64,000 nt of DNA. It comes from Raineya orbicola (GTDB lineage Bacteria > Bacteroidota > Bacteroidia > Cytophagales > Thermonemataceae). The number at the start of each line of letters is the position of its first letter. Position 1 is the first letter of the stretch. The stretch covers positions 1 to 64,000 of the forward strand of contig NZ_NKXO01000013.1 of assembly GCF_002843425.1 (NCBI RefSeq), written 5' to 3'. The notes beneath the pieces are model-generated. The model had not been told where the DNA came from, made no database searches, and was given only the letters and a program-made list of their open reading frames with translations. Shown here in pieces: positions 8,922-17,979 of this stretch. The position numbers were made by a program, and so were the translations under genes.

Positions 8922-10124
8922 TTATTGTTTGTTTTTCCATTGAATATAAGTGGCTAAATCTTTGTCGCCTCGTCCTGAAAGACAAATCACCACTATTTCA
9001 TTGGGTTTAGCATTTAACTTTTCTAAATAAGCAAAGGCGTGAGCCGTTTCAATAGCAGGGATTATGCCTTCGGTTTGAGCAAGCATAAAGCCTGCTTGCA
9101 TAGCCTCCTCGTCTGTAATAGCGTGATACTCTGCTCTGTAGCTATCAAACAAATAGGCGTGCAGTGGTCCGATGCCTGGGTAATCTAAGCCTGCCGAAAT
9201 AGAGTATGGTTCAATGATTTGCCCGTCTTCATTTTGCATCAGAAGTGTTTTACTGCCGTGAATGATACCCATTTTTCCAAGGGCTGTGGTTGCCGCCGAG
9301 TGTCCCGAATGTATGCCTTTGCCTGCCGCTTCCAAAGCAATGAGCTTCACTTTGGGATTTTCTATAAAATGATAAAAACTACCCGCCGCATTGCTACCAC
9401 CTCCTACGCAAGCAAGTACGTAATCAGGATAGTTTCTGCCAATTTGTTCTTGTAGTTGTTTCTGTATTTCTTCGGAAATAACCGACTGAAAGCGAGCCAC
9501 CATATCGGGGTAGGGGTGCGGTCCTACCACTGAACCAATAATGTAGTGAGTATCAACAGGATTATTTATCCAATCGCGAATAGCTTCATTAGTGGCATCT
9601 TTGAGCGTTTTACTTCCCGAAGTAGCAGGGCGTACTGTTGCTCCTAGTAGTTTCATACGTTCTACGTTGGGCTTTTGGCGTTCCATATCTATTTCGCCCA
9701 TATACACGATGCACTCTAAGCCCATTAAGGCACAGACGGTAGCTGTTGCTACGCCGTGTTGTCCTGCTCCTGTTTCGGCAATGATGCGTTTTTTACCTAA
9801 ATGTTTGGCAAGTAGAATTTGCCCAATAGTATTATTGATTTTGTGCGAACCTGTATGGTTGAGGTCTTCTCTTTTGAGAAAAATTTGCGTTTTGTATTTT
9901 TCTGAAAGGCGTTTGGCAAAATAAAGCGGAGAGGGTCTGCCCACATAATTGCGAAGCAAATCCCAAAATTCTTGCTGAAAAGCCTCTGATTGAATGATTT
10001 GCAAATAAACACTTTCCAATTCTGCCACATTTGGATAAAGCATTTCGGGGATATATGCACCCCCGAAATTGCCGTAGTAGCCTTGCAACGTTGGACTTTT
10101 TTGGATAGAAATTTTTTCAACCAT
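8922..10124 (-). CDS. trpB: Tryptophan synthase beta chain
   Basis: PLP enzyme that condenses indole with L-serine to give tryptophan; 400 aa, normal for TrpB1. It starts with the family-typical [13 protein letters not shown], has the PLP lysine in HTGSHKINN (Lys95), the catalytic Glu117 in AETGAGQHG, and the phosphate loop [10 protein letters not shown]. TrpB normally works with TrpA, but no trpA or other trp gene lies nearby: the neighbours are an outer-membrane protein gene 24 bases upstream and gpmI downstream. The other subunit must be encoded elsewhere if the pathway is complete. Confidence 0.96.
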   Translation of the reverse strand: MVEKISIQKSPTLQGYYGNFGGAYIPEMLYPNVAELESVYLQIIQSEAFQQEFWDLLRNYVGRPSPLYFAKRLSEKYKTQIFLKREDLNHTGSHKINNTIGQILLAKHLGKKRIIAETGAGQHGVATATVCALMGLECIVYMGEIDMERQKPNVERMKLLGATVRPATSGSKTLKDATNEAIRDWINNPVDTHYIIGSVVGPHPYPDMVARFQSVISEEIQKQLQEQIGRNYPDYVLACVGGGSNAAGSFYHFIENPKVKLIALEAAGKGIHSGHSAATTALGKMGIIHGSKTLLMQNEDGQIIEPYSISAGLDYPGIGPLHAYLFDSYRAEYHAITDEEAMQAGFMLAQTEGIIPAIETAHAFAYLEKLNAKPNEIVVICLSGRGDKDLATYIQWKNKQ

Positions 10125-10148
10125 TGAATAGATTATGTTTGAATTTCA

Positions 10149-10847
10149 TCATAAAAATCTGGCTACGCCACCTCCACCTCCTCCAAAAAGCAGAGTGGCA
10201 TTGATACCTATTACGGTATTGTAGAGTTTTCTGCCTGAGCCATCGGGGGCAATATTCGTAAAACTAGGCGTATAATGCAATCCTATTTGAAGATTTGTAA
10301 GTTCTACCCCTGCTGAAACTACCAAGCCCAAATCAAAAGGACGTAAATCTTTGGGGGCAGAAAGAGTAGTAGTATTTCCCCAACGAATTGCAGTTTCACT
10401 TTCCGTATAACCTAACGGAGTATCCAAACGGCTATAATTTTTCCCGCCAACGCCATAAGCCAAATAAGGGCCACCCATACCAAAAACTTTAAGTCCTTTC
10501 AAGCCAAAACGCAATCCTAAAAGTAGTGGTACATCAACATACAAAGGACTATTTTGGAAAGTGTATTTGGTATTTAAGATGTTATTAGTTTCTACCACTT
10601 TTGAACCCTTACTATTGATTTGTATGGCAGGTTGAAAGAAAATAACATTATTGAGGGAATAATCAAACACCAGTCCTAATTGATACCCCAAACGCATTTT
10701 AGTTTCGTCATCTAAACCTGTTCGGTCGTCGGGTTGGTTACGCATATCGGCAAGTTGCAAGCCCCCACGCACCCCTATGCGAAGTTGGGCAAAAATACTA
10801 CTCTGTATAAAGAGAATAGCAATAAAAACACAAATATACTTTTTCAT
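10149..10847 (-). CDS. Outer-membrane beta-barrel protein (porin-family/PorT-like)
   Basis: 232 aa from the ATG at 10847, which gives a signal peptide ending FAQ at residue 21; the open frame extends 18 codons further upstream without a plausible signal. After the leader the pattern LRIGVRGGLQLADM, alternating amphipathic strands and the short turn segments fit the small eight-stranded barrel family widespread in Bacteroidota (outer membrane protein beta-barrel domain). A glycine run (six Gly) precedes the last five residues. It is the first gene of a probable operon with trpB and gpmI. No substrate can be named; a structural or small-channel role is possible. Confidence 0.75.
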   Translation of the reverse strand: MKKYICVFIAILFIQSSIFAQLRIGVRGGLQLADMRNQPDDRTGLDDETKMRLGYQLGLVFDYSLNNVIFFQPAIQINSKGSKVVETNNILNTKYTFQNSPLYVDVPLLLGLRFGLKGLKVFGMGGPYLAYGVGGKNYSRLDTPLGYTESETAIRWGNTTTLSAPKDLRPFDLGLVVSAGVELTNLQIGLHYTPSFTNIAPDGSGRKLYNTVIGINATLLFGGGGGGVARFL

Positions 10848-10859
10848 AAGAAATGAAGT

Positions 10860-10888
10860 TTTGGTTTTACTTGGAACATTTAACTTTG
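10860..10888 (+). promoter_or_regulatory. Second possible promoter upstream of the Fur-family gene
   Basis: TTTG (10860-10863), 17 bases, TAACTTTG (10881-10888). Spacing is slightly short; the site overlaps the 5' side of the divergent outer-membrane protein gene region. Confidence 0.3.
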
Positions 10889-10893
10889 AAAAA

Positions 10894-10924
10894 TTGTTCA
10901 AAGTTGCAAAAAATGCTACATTTG
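10894..10924 (+). promoter_or_regulatory. Promoter of the fur-like operon
   Basis: TTG (10894-10896), 20 bases, TACATTTG (10917-10924). It fits the Bacteroidota consensus and would start transcription about 20 bases before the ATG at 10950. Confidence 0.6.
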
Positions 10925-10949
10925 AGCAAAATTTATTTGTAAATTTACT

Positions 10950-11390
10950 ATGCTATCTAAGATTATGAAAGATTATGTTGCGGATATTCTTACCAAACAT
11001 CACTTACGTCAAACTGATTGCCGTTTAGAAACTTTATCCATCTTTATTAGCAAAAACTTTGCCATTAGTCATAACGATTTAGAAGAAATTTTAGTACCTA
11101 CCTTTGATAGAGTTACACTTTACCGAACACTCAAAACTTTTTTAGAAAAAGGGATTATTCATAAAGTTTTAGATGATGAAGGTACGCCTAAATATGCTTT
11201 ATGCTCGCCTCATCATTGTTCCACCCAAGAACATCATCACAATCACGTTCATTTCAAATGCTATGACTGCGGAAAAACACAATGTTTAGACAATACTATT
11301 ATTCCTACCATTCTGCTTCCCCAAGGTTTTATAGCCAAAGAGTTTAATCTACTCATACAAGGTTCGTGCAATTTATGTTCTCAAAAATAA
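10950..11390 (+). CDS. Fur-family metal-responsive transcriptional regulator
   Basis: Cytoplasmic repressor, 146 aa. The N-terminal winged helix contains LRQTDCRLETLSIF and the recognition region FDRVTLYRTLKTFLEKGI, typical of Fur/Zur/PerR. The dimerisation domain has a His-rich segment (HHCSTQEHHHNHVHFKC) and two Cys pairs, CYDCG and CNLC, which bind structural zinc. The set of sensor residues does not distinguish Fur from Zur by eye. An ATG at 10965 is an alternative start. The stop is only 3 bases from the next ATG, so it is co-transcribed with the AAA-ATPase_like and GT39 genes, an unusual arrangement for a metal regulator. Confidence 0.9.
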   Translation: MLSKIMKDYVADILTKHHLRQTDCRLETLSIFISKNFAISHNDLEEILVPTFDRVTLYRTLKTFLEKGIIHKVLDDEGTPKYALCSPHHCSTQEHHHNHVHFKCYDCGKTQCLDNTIIPTILLPQGFIAKEFNLLIQGSCNLCSQK

Positions 11391-11393
11391 AAT

Positions 11394-13115
11394 ATGCAAA
11401 CAGAAGTATTTTTCCCTTATGGCATTAGTAATTTTGAGCAACTTGTAACACAAGGCTATGAATTTGTAGATAAAACTCCTTTCATAGAACTTTTAGAAAA
11501 ATACAAAACAAAATTTGTATCTTTCTTGCGTCCTCGCCGTTTTGGGAAAAGTTTGTTTGTTTCGCTTTTAGAACATTATTACGATATGAACCGAAAAGAA
11601 AAATTTCAAGAGCTTTTCGGCAAATACTATATCGGCAAAAATCCTACTTCATTGGCTAATTCTTATCGGATTTTGTTTTTTAATTTTAGTGGCATCAATA
11701 CTGAAACAGAAGAAAAAAGTCGGGCAGGATTTATTTCTAACATCAAATCAGCATTAGAAGAGTTTTTTATCAAGTATGCTCTCTTTGATAGAACCTTGCA
11801 ACAAGAAATTCTAAATCATTCAGAAACAAGTGAAATTCTAAGTCATTTTTTTAGAAAATATGCCGCTTTTTACAAAGAACCTATCTACCTGCTCATAGAC
11901 GAATACGACCATTTTACCAATGAAATTTTAATCCGTGATTTGCAAGAATTCAAAGAAAGCGTTTCCCTGAATGGCTATGTTCGTAAGTTTTACGAAGCTA
12001 TCAAAAATGCCACACAACAAGGCGTCGTAGATAGATTTTTTATCACGGGCGTTTCACCTATTACATTAGATAGCCTCACCAGTGGCTTTAATATCGTAAG
12101 ACACTTAACCCACGAAAAAGACTTTGAGGCAATGATGGGTTTCACTGAAAGTGAAGTCAGAAACTTGCTTGGGCTTGTCCTTCAAGATAAAAGGCAAGAA
12201 GAAGCTGTTTTGAATGATATGAGGCGGTATTACAACGGATACAGGTTTTACCCTTCAAGCCAAGAAAATATTTACAATTCTGATATGGTTTTGTATTTCC
12301 TTGACCACTTCAAACAACAACAACAATACCCTCGCCAAATGCTTGACCCCAACATTGCCCCCGACTATGGAAAGCTCAAAGCAATGTTTGAAGTCGCTAA
12401 TTGGCAAGAAAATATAAAAGTATTAGAGGAGGTTTTAGAAAATGGATTCGTGGAAAGTGAAGAAATTTATCAATTCAACTTTGAAACGGGCTTCGGTAAA
12501 AAGGAGTTTGTGAATTTTCTCTACTATCTTGGCAATCTGACTTTCCAAGAGGCTTTTCCAAGTGGTTTGGTGGCTTACAAAGTGCCTAACAAAGTAATTG
12601 CAGATTTGTACTGGCAATATTATGCCTTTATTTTGCAGAAATACACTAATTTGCACAATATCCGCGACGAAGTGCAAATAGCCGTTTCCAGAATGGCTAT
12701 CAGTGGAGATTATAGCAAAGTATTTGAGCTTTTGCAGAAACTTTTACAACATCTTTCCAATCGCGATTTTATTCGCTTTGATGAAAAGCATATCAAAATG
12801 GTGCTGATGGCGTATTTCATTCAGTCTAATATTTTTTGGGTGCAAATTGAGCGAGAAATCAGCGGGGGCGGGTATGTGGATTTAGAGTTTTTTATCAGAC
12901 CCAATAATCCTTTCAAGCATCATCAGTTTGCTATTGAACTGAAATATCTCAAAAAAGAGGAGACCCATTTACTTCAAAGCACTATGCAAGAAGCCAAAGA
13001 GCAAATTTTGCACTACTATCAGCAAGATACTTTGCTAAAAAGCAAAGAACAACTGCATCTGCTTGCCGTAGTGGTAGTAAAAGATGAAATTTTTGTAGAA
13101 GAAGTAAAAAATTAG
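11394..13115 (+). CDS. AAA-ATPase_like / PD-(D/E)XK (PDDEXK_9) protein, copy 1
   Basis: 573 aa, family with an N-terminal AAA-ATPase_like domain (Pfam PF09820) and a C-terminal PDDEXK_9 nuclease-like domain (PF08011). The start FFPYGISNFEQLV is typical. The P-loop is the reduced form RPRRFGKS (about residues 46-53) and the Walker B is LLIDEYDH (about 165-172). The C-terminus has VDLEFFIRPNNP ... AIELKYLK, the D-(E)xK pattern of the nuclease fold. These proteins occur in many copies in Bacteroidota and other anaerobes or symbionts; their function is not established, though a mobile or defence-related role has been suggested by their fold. It sits 3 bases after the fur-like gene and 4 before GT39. 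A paralogue begins at 63451. Confidence 0.85.
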   Translation: MQTEVFFPYGISNFEQLVTQGYEFVDKTPFIELLEKYKTKFVSFLRPRRFGKSLFVSLLEHYYDMNRKEKFQELFGKYYIGKNPTSLANSYRILFFNFSGINTETEEKSRAGFISNIKSALEEFFIKYALFDRTLQQEILNHSETSEILSHFFRKYAAFYKEPIYLLIDEYDHFTNEILIRDLQEFKESVSLNGYVRKFYEAIKNATQQGVVDRFFITGVSPITLDSLTSGFNIVRHLTHEKDFEAMMGFTESEVRNLLGLVLQDKRQEEAVLNDMRRYYNGYRFYPSSQENIYNSDMVLYFLDHFKQQQQYPRQMLDPNIAPDYGKLKAMFEVANWQENIKVLEEVLENGFVESEEIYQFNFETGFGKKEFVNFLYYLGNLTFQEAFPSGLVAYKVPNKVIADLYWQYYAFILQKYTNLHNIRDEVQIAVSRMAISGDYSKVFELLQKLLQHLSNRDFIRFDEKHIKMVLMAYFIQSNIFWVQIEREISGGGYVDLEFFIRPNNPFKHHQFAIELKYLKKEETHLLQSTMQEAKEQILHYYQQDTLLKSKEQLHLLAVVVVKDEIFVEEVKN

Positions 13116-13119
13116 ACTT

Positions 13120-14793
13120 ATGAATGTTAGTAATACACAATATCGCTTATACCAATTTTTTTTCCTATTAGCAGGATTACTTTTTTTTACAACTTTTTTG
13201 GGAAGTGTTCATCTTTTTGATTGGGACGAAGTGAATTTTGCCGAATCGGCTCGCGAAATGCTTGTTACAGGCAATTTTACGCAAGTACAAATCAATTATC
13301 GTCCTTTTTGGGAAAAACCACCACTCTTTTTTTGGTTGCAAAGTGTTTCTATGAGCATTTTTGGCATAAATGCCTTTGCGGCACGCCTGCCTAATGCTAT
13401 TTTTGGAGTGATTACGCTACTTACATTTTTGCGTATAGGCACACGCAAATACTCTTTGCAAATGGGGTTTTGGTGGGCTATGGCGTATTTAGGGAGCTTT
13501 TTGCCTTTTATGTACTTCAAATCGGGCATTATTGACCCCGTGTTCAATTATTTTATTTTTTTAGGGGTGTATTATCTTGCAGAAACCATTGAAAACCCAA
13601 GTAATCGTAAAGCTATTTTAGCAGGTATTTTTACAGGTTTAGCGGTGCTTACCAAAGGACCCGTAGGGTTTTTGCTAATTTTACTAACATTTTTAGCATT
13701 TTGGATAAGTGAGCGTTTTCGCAAAATAGCTACTTGGCAAGTGGTAGTTTTGTATGCTTTGGCTACGGCTTTGGTTTCCTCTGCTTGGTTTGCAGTAGAG
13801 CTATGGCGAGGAGGTTGGTGGTTTTTCAAAATGTTCATAGAGTACCAAATTCGTTTATTTTCTACACCTGACGCAGGACACGAACAGCCTTTCTTTTATC
13901 ATTTTGTAGTAGTTTTTTTGGGTTGCTTTCCGATGTCTGTATTTGCTCTGTGGGGTTTTCGTAAAAATCCAAAAGATGAAAGCCCTGTTTTTCATAAAAA
14001 AATGCTGTTTTTGTTTTGGGTAGTAATGATTTTGTTTTCTATTGTAAAAACAAAAATTGTACATTACTCCTCTATGGCATATTTTCCGCTATCTTTTTTT
14101 GCCGCAAGGGCAATCACACAATTTGTTGTTCAAAATTCAATTCCCAAACGTTTTGAATGGTTTTTAGGAGTATTAGGGGGCATTTTTGCTCTTATTCTTA
14201 CGGCTTTACCACTATTTGCTTATTACAAGGAAAATTTCTATGCTTATATTGATGATACTTTTGCTGTGGATTGCCTGAAAACACCTGTAAAATGGGGCGG
14301 TTGGGAATTTTTGATAGGTTTTCTGTATGGTGTAGCTGTATTTTGGGCTGTATGGAAAATAAAAAAGCAGGTAGCAAAGGCTTCTATAACACTTTTTGGG
14401 GCTTCTACATTGGTAATAACTACTTACTTGGCAATAGTTGTACCATTGATTGAGCAATACTCACAAGCCCCTGCCATTGAGTTTTACAAAATGCTTCGCC
14501 GAGAGAGCCCGAATAGTTATGTAACTACCGTTTGGTTCAAAAGTTATGCTCATTATTTTTATTTTCAGTATCCTCGCTACCAAAACCCTAATTTTTATCA
14601 AAAAGAAACTTATCAGGAAAATACCGAGTGGCTGTTGAATGGTAATATTGATAAAGATGCTTATTTCGTTGTAAAAACTGACGAGCTTCATAGGTTTCAG
14701 CAAACGTATCCACACATTACTATGCTTTACCAAAAAGGAGGTTTTGCTTTTTTCAAGAGAGAAGCCCATGAACCACCTCGCAGTGAGGATTAA
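13120..14793 (+). CDS. GT39/ArnT-like membrane glycosyltransferase
   Basis: Integral membrane GT-C enzyme, 557 aa, that would move a sugar from a polyprenyl-phosphate carrier to a lipid or protein outside the inner membrane. The first loop has the GT-C acidic motif in HLFDWDEVNFAE (Asp34, Asp36, Glu37), followed by REMLVTGNF and RPFWEKPPLFFW, which match the ArnT/PMT_2 domain. About ten to twelve hydrophobic helices follow, then a soluble C-terminal part after about residue 430. It is the last gene of the fur-AAA-GT39 operon; the next gene has its own promoter. The donor sugar and acceptor cannot be read from the sequence. Confidence 0.85.
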   Translation: MNVSNTQYRLYQFFFLLAGLLFFTTFLGSVHLFDWDEVNFAESAREMLVTGNFTQVQINYRPFWEKPPLFFWLQSVSMSIFGINAFAARLPNAIFGVITLLTFLRIGTRKYSLQMGFWWAMAYLGSFLPFMYFKSGIIDPVFNYFIFLGVYYLAETIENPSNRKAILAGIFTGLAVLTKGPVGFLLILLTFLAFWISERFRKIATWQVVVLYALATALVSSAWFAVELWRGGWWFFKMFIEYQIRLFSTPDAGHEQPFFYHFVVVFLGCFPMSVFALWGFRKNPKDESPVFHKKMLFLFWVVMILFSIVKTKIVHYSSMAYFPLSFFAARAITQFVVQNSIPKRFEWFLGVLGGIFALILTALPLFAYYKENFYAYIDDTFAVDCLKTPVKWGGWEFLIGFLYGVAVFWAVWKIKKQVAKASITLFGASTLVITTYLAIVVPLIEQYSQAPAIEFYKMLRRESPNSYVTTVWFKSYAHYFYFQYPRYQNPNFYQKETYQENTEWLLNGNIDKDAYFVVKTDELHRFQQTYPHITMLYQKGGFAFFKREAHEPPRSED

Positions 14794-14816
14794 ATGAAAA
14801 ATAACATCACTATTCA

Positions 14817-14847
14817 TTTGAATTTGGCAAATAAAATTTTAGCTTTG
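14817..14847 (+). promoter_or_regulatory. Promoter for the gene at 14881
   Basis: TTTG (14817-14820), 19 bases, TAGCTTTG (14840-14847): an exact consensus fit, about 34 bases before the ATG at 14881. It probably drives 14881, chrA and murB. Confidence 0.65.
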
Positions 14848-14880
14848 CGGTGGTTTTTGGCTTAAAAATCAGAAAAATAT

Positions 14881-15612
14881 ATGCTCAGAATAATAACTTT
14901 TGTGCTTCTTTTGCTAAATTTTCCTCTTTTTGCCCAAATTCCTTTTGAAAAAGCAAAATTAGAAATTCTTTGTCAGGCAGTTCGTTTTAATCACATACAG
15001 CAAGGAAAAATAGATATAGCAAGAAAAATAGATTGCTCTACTTTGCAAACTTTGGAAAAAACTATTCCCAATTCATCAAGGGCTTCTAAAAATATTATTT
15101 CTGCTTACAAGAATAAAGCCTATTCAAATTTAAGTAGTGATGAGGAGAAAATTAAGCAGTTCAAGAAAGATATTTGGAAAGAACTTCGTAGTTTAGCTCC
15201 TCGTATTAGCAAATCTGCTGATTTTCAGGCGAAATGGAAAACAGGCTTAGACTCGCTCTCTGCTTCTTTGGATAAAACTTTGGGTATTATAGCTACTGAT
15301 GAGGGAGTACAGACGAATGACAGCAAAGGCAATACAAACACAGGAGAAGTTGAGGAAATGATTATACCTGCTGAAAACCAAAAACTTCCTCCTCCCGAAA
15401 CTAGTAGCAATACAGGACTTTGGATAATTGCCATTCTTTCTATTCTGATAGCTTTTGTCAGTGTGGGATATGCGTATTTGGTAGCCAAAACAACTTCGCA
15501 TCGTATCAAAGAAATGGAAAATATGTTTAAAGAGCGTTATCAGCATTTGGATACGCGTATGGATAAAATGCTTACTCGTGAGGAGTTCAAAAAGCTCACC
15601 AATACTCACTGA
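14881..15612 (+). CDS. Unknown exported membrane protein, 243 aa
   Basis: No family recognised. Residues 1-19 are a signal peptide ending FAQ. Residues 20-140 are helical and charged with two Cys (31 and 52); 140-178 is a Ser/Thr/Pro-rich linker; 179-202 is one strong transmembrane helix; the last 40 residues form a charged coiled coil (KEMENMFKERYQHLDTRMDKM). The layout suggests a periplasmic domain, a membrane anchor and a short cytoplasmic coiled coil. It has a good promoter and is 8 bases upstream of chrA, so it may be co-transcribed with chrA and murB, but nothing links it functionally. Confidence 0.7.
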   Translation: MLRIITFVLLLLNFPLFAQIPFEKAKLEILCQAVRFNHIQQGKIDIARKIDCSTLQTLEKTIPNSSRASKNIISAYKNKAYSNLSSDEEKIKQFKKDIWKELRSLAPRISKSADFQAKWKTGLDSLSASLDKTLGIIATDEGVQTNDSKGNTNTGEVEEMIIPAENQKLPPPETSSNTGLWIIAILSILIAFVSVGYAYLVAKTTSHRIKEMENMFKERYQHLDTRMDKMLTREEFKKLTNTH

Positions 15613-15620
15613 TGCTATAA

Positions 15621-16829
15621 ATGGAATTTCGCAAAATACGATACCTGATTTTTTTGCGTGAGATTTTTGTAATGTCTTGGACATCATTTGGCGGTCCGCA
15701 GGCTCATTTAGCACATTTTATTCGTATTTTTTGCGAAAAAAGAGGCTACCTTTCCGAAAGTGCCTTGCTTGAAATTTATGCGTTGTGTCAGATTTTACCA
15801 GGTCCCACTTCCACGCAAACCATTACAGGTATAGCGTATCGTTTAGGCGGGGTAGGGCTTGCTTACCTAACACTTGTGATTTGGGTTTTCCCTTCTTTAC
15901 TAATAATGACTCTTGCCGCCATTTTTATTACGTATTTAGAACAACAACAAGTAGATTTTTCTTTTGCTCGTTTTACACAAGCTATTGCGGTAGGTTTTAT
16001 TTTTTCAGCGGCTTGGCAAATAGCCCCCAAAGTAATACAAAGCAAAATTTCAGCCTTTTTAGTGGTTTTTTCAACCATAGTGGCTTATTTTTATCACTCG
16101 CAATGGTTTTTACCTTTGCTTATCATCTTTGGAGGGGTAATAACTATGCGTAATTTTGAAAAATATCCAAAAATTCAAGATAAAAAGTTCCAAATACGTT
16201 GGCGAAATTTTACATATTTTGTTTTAGTTTTTGCTATTTTAACTTTTTTGAGCGAATTCACACGTCGTTATAGTTTTGGTTTGCCGTTTCGTTTGGCAGA
16301 AAACTTTTACCGAACAGGCTCTATTATTTTTGGTGGGGGACAGGTGCTTGTGCCTTTGATGCTTACAGAATTTGTGTATATCAAAAAACTTATCACACGT
16401 GAGGAGTTTGATTTGGGGTACAATTTCAATCAAATTCTACCGGGTCCTACGTTTGCTTTTTCGGCTTTTATTGGGGCAATGGCAATGCGAGATTTTGGTG
16501 TTTGGGGGCAGGTTTTAGGGGCATTTTTGGCAAGTTTTGGAGTTTTTATGCCGGGTACATTGCTGATTTTTTTTGTAATGCAATTTTGGGACGAACTGAA
16601 AAAATATCGTCCTGTGCGTGCCGCTTTGGAAGGCATACACGCCGTAAGTGTTGGCTTGGTATTTGTAGCGGTAATTTTGATGGGGCAGGCTATCTTTGAA
16701 CAAAACGCTATCAATGAAATTTTTTTAGATATTGGCGTAGTCATTGGAACTTTTTTAATTTTACATTTTACTAAAATTCCGCCACCTATTATTGTCATTG
16801 TAGGTTTAATACTCGGTTATTTGCTCTGA
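15621..16829 (+). CDS. chrA: Chromate transporter (CHR family, two-domain form)
   Basis: Inner-membrane transporter of the chromate ion transporter family, 402 aa, with two homologous CHR halves. The first half has SWTSFGGPQAHLAHF (19-33) and QILPGPTSTQT (57-67). The second half repeats the pattern with GGGQVLVPLM and QILPGPTFAFSAF. About ten to twelve hydrophobic segments. Family members export chromate and give resistance, but many are uncharacterised and may move other oxyanions. The gene follows 14881 by 8 bases and precedes murB by 2, so the three look like one transcript. The assignment to the family is firm; the substrate is inferred. Confidence 0.9.
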   Translation: MEFRKIRYLIFLREIFVMSWTSFGGPQAHLAHFIRIFCEKRGYLSESALLEIYALCQILPGPTSTQTITGIAYRLGGVGLAYLTLVIWVFPSLLIMTLAAIFITYLEQQQVDFSFARFTQAIAVGFIFSAAWQIAPKVIQSKISAFLVVFSTIVAYFYHSQWFLPLLIIFGGVITMRNFEKYPKIQDKKFQIRWRNFTYFVLVFAILTFLSEFTRRYSFGLPFRLAENFYRTGSIIFGGGQVLVPLMLTEFVYIKKLITREEFDLGYNFNQILPGPTFAFSAFIGAMAMRDFGVWGQVLGAFLASFGVFMPGTLLIFFVMQFWDELKKYRPVRAALEGIHAVSVGLVFVAVILMGQAIFEQNAINEIFLDIGVVIGTFLILHFTKIPPPIIVIVGLILGYLL

Positions 16830-16831
16830 TT

Positions 16832-17845
16832 ATGAATATTTTGGAAAATGTTTCGCTCAAATCTTACAATACTTTTGCTATTGATGTAAAGGCTCGTTAT
16901 TTTGTAGAATGTTGGCATATTCACGAAATTTGTGATGCTGTACATTGGCAAAAAACAAATAATTTGCCTTTGCTGATTTTAGGAGGAGGAAGCAATGTAC
17001 TTTTTACCCAAGACTTTGAAGGAATAGTTTTGAAAGTCAGCCTTTTAGGCAAGGAGATTATCAGAGAAGATAGCGAAAACGTTTGGCTGAAAGTGCAAGC
17101 AGGTGAAAACTGGAATACGCTTGTAGAGTATTGTGTTGCTAACAATTGGGGTGGTATTGAAAACTTGACACTCATACCCGGTACCGTAGGGGCGGCACCT
17201 ATGCAAAATATCGGGGCTTATGGTGTTGAGTTACAAGATGTTTTTGAGTATTTAGAGGCTTTTCATCTGGCTACGGGGGAAGTACATCGTTTTGATAAAA
17301 AACATTGTGAATTTGGGTATCGTGAAAGTGTTTTCAAAAATAAGTTCAAAAATCAATATATTATTTTGTCAGTAGTTTTGAGGCTTTCCAAAAAGCATAA
17401 ACTACATTTTTCCTATGCTGATGTTGAGAAGTTTCTCAAAGAGCATCGTATTGAACCTTCTATTAAAAGCATTAGTGAGGCAGTACGAAAAATTCGTACC
17501 GAAAAACTTCCCAATCCTGCTGAAATAGGCAATGCAGGTAGTTTTTTCAAAAATCCATATATTTCAAAAATGCACTATGAGTATCTGAAACGTGATTATC
17601 CGAACTTGCCTGCTTACCCACTCGACGAAAACACTTACAAAGTACCTGCCGCTTGGCTCATTGAGCAAGCAGGCTGGAAAGGCTATCACGAAGGAAATGC
17701 AGGCGTACATCATAGACAGGCTCTGGTGCTTATCAACAAAGGAAACGCACAAGGCAAAGAAATTTGGGAACTTGCTCAAAAAATTAAAAAAAGCATAGAA
17801 GATAAGTTTGGGATTGTTCTGCAAACCGAAGTGAATATCTACTAA
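16832..17845 (+). CDS. murB: UDP-N-acetylenolpyruvoylglucosamine reductase (UDP-MurNAc dehydrogenase)
   Basis: FAD enzyme that uses NADPH to reduce UDP-GlcNAc-enolpyruvate to UDP-MurNAc, second committed step of peptidoglycan synthesis. 337 aa with the type I (E. coli-like) architecture. FAD-binding segments are LILGGGSNVLF (48-58) and LIPGTVGAAPMQNIGAYG (114-131). Catalytic residues are Arg164 in YRESVFK, Ser237 in GNAGSFFKNP and Glu333 in QTEVNIY. It follows chrA by 2 bases and is far from murA (37089), which supplies its substrate. A hairpin with T-run at 17951-17979 may end this transcript. Confidence 0.97.
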   Translation: MNILENVSLKSYNTFAIDVKARYFVECWHIHEICDAVHWQKTNNLPLLILGGGSNVLFTQDFEGIVLKVSLLGKEIIREDSENVWLKVQAGENWNTLVEYCVANNWGGIENLTLIPGTVGAAPMQNIGAYGVELQDVFEYLEAFHLATGEVHRFDKKHCEFGYRESVFKNKFKNQYIILSVVLRLSKKHKLHFSYADVEKFLKEHRIEPSIKSISEAVRKIRTEKLPNPAEIGNAGSFFKNPYISKMHYEYLKRDYPNLPAYPLDENTYKVPAAWLIEQAGWKGYHEGNAGVHHRQALVLINKGNAQGKEIWELAQKIKKSIEDKFGIVLQTEVNIY

Positions 17846-17950
17846 TTAGATGTTTGGAGGCTAAACCTCAAACTTTTTCTGTTTTAGAGCTTAAACAATT
17901 GTATAAAAAAATACTCACTTTCTTGTTTTTCAAGCATATTTTGTAAATTG

Positions 17951-17979
17951 AAAGCGTTTTTCAAAATAAAACGCTTTTT
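17951..17979 (+). terminator. Hairpin with T-run between murB and the next gene
   Basis: AAAGCGTTTT (17951-17960) pairs perfectly with AAAACGCTTT (17968-17977), loop of 7, followed directly by T and the ATG at 17980. It can act as the murB terminator or, if transcription starts upstream, as a leader hairpin right against the start codon of the following gene. Confidence 0.5.

Noticed and set aside
15785-16153. 122-codon plus-strand frame inside chrA
   Set aside because: Overlaps the well-supported chrA in another frame and has no family features; a shadow frame.
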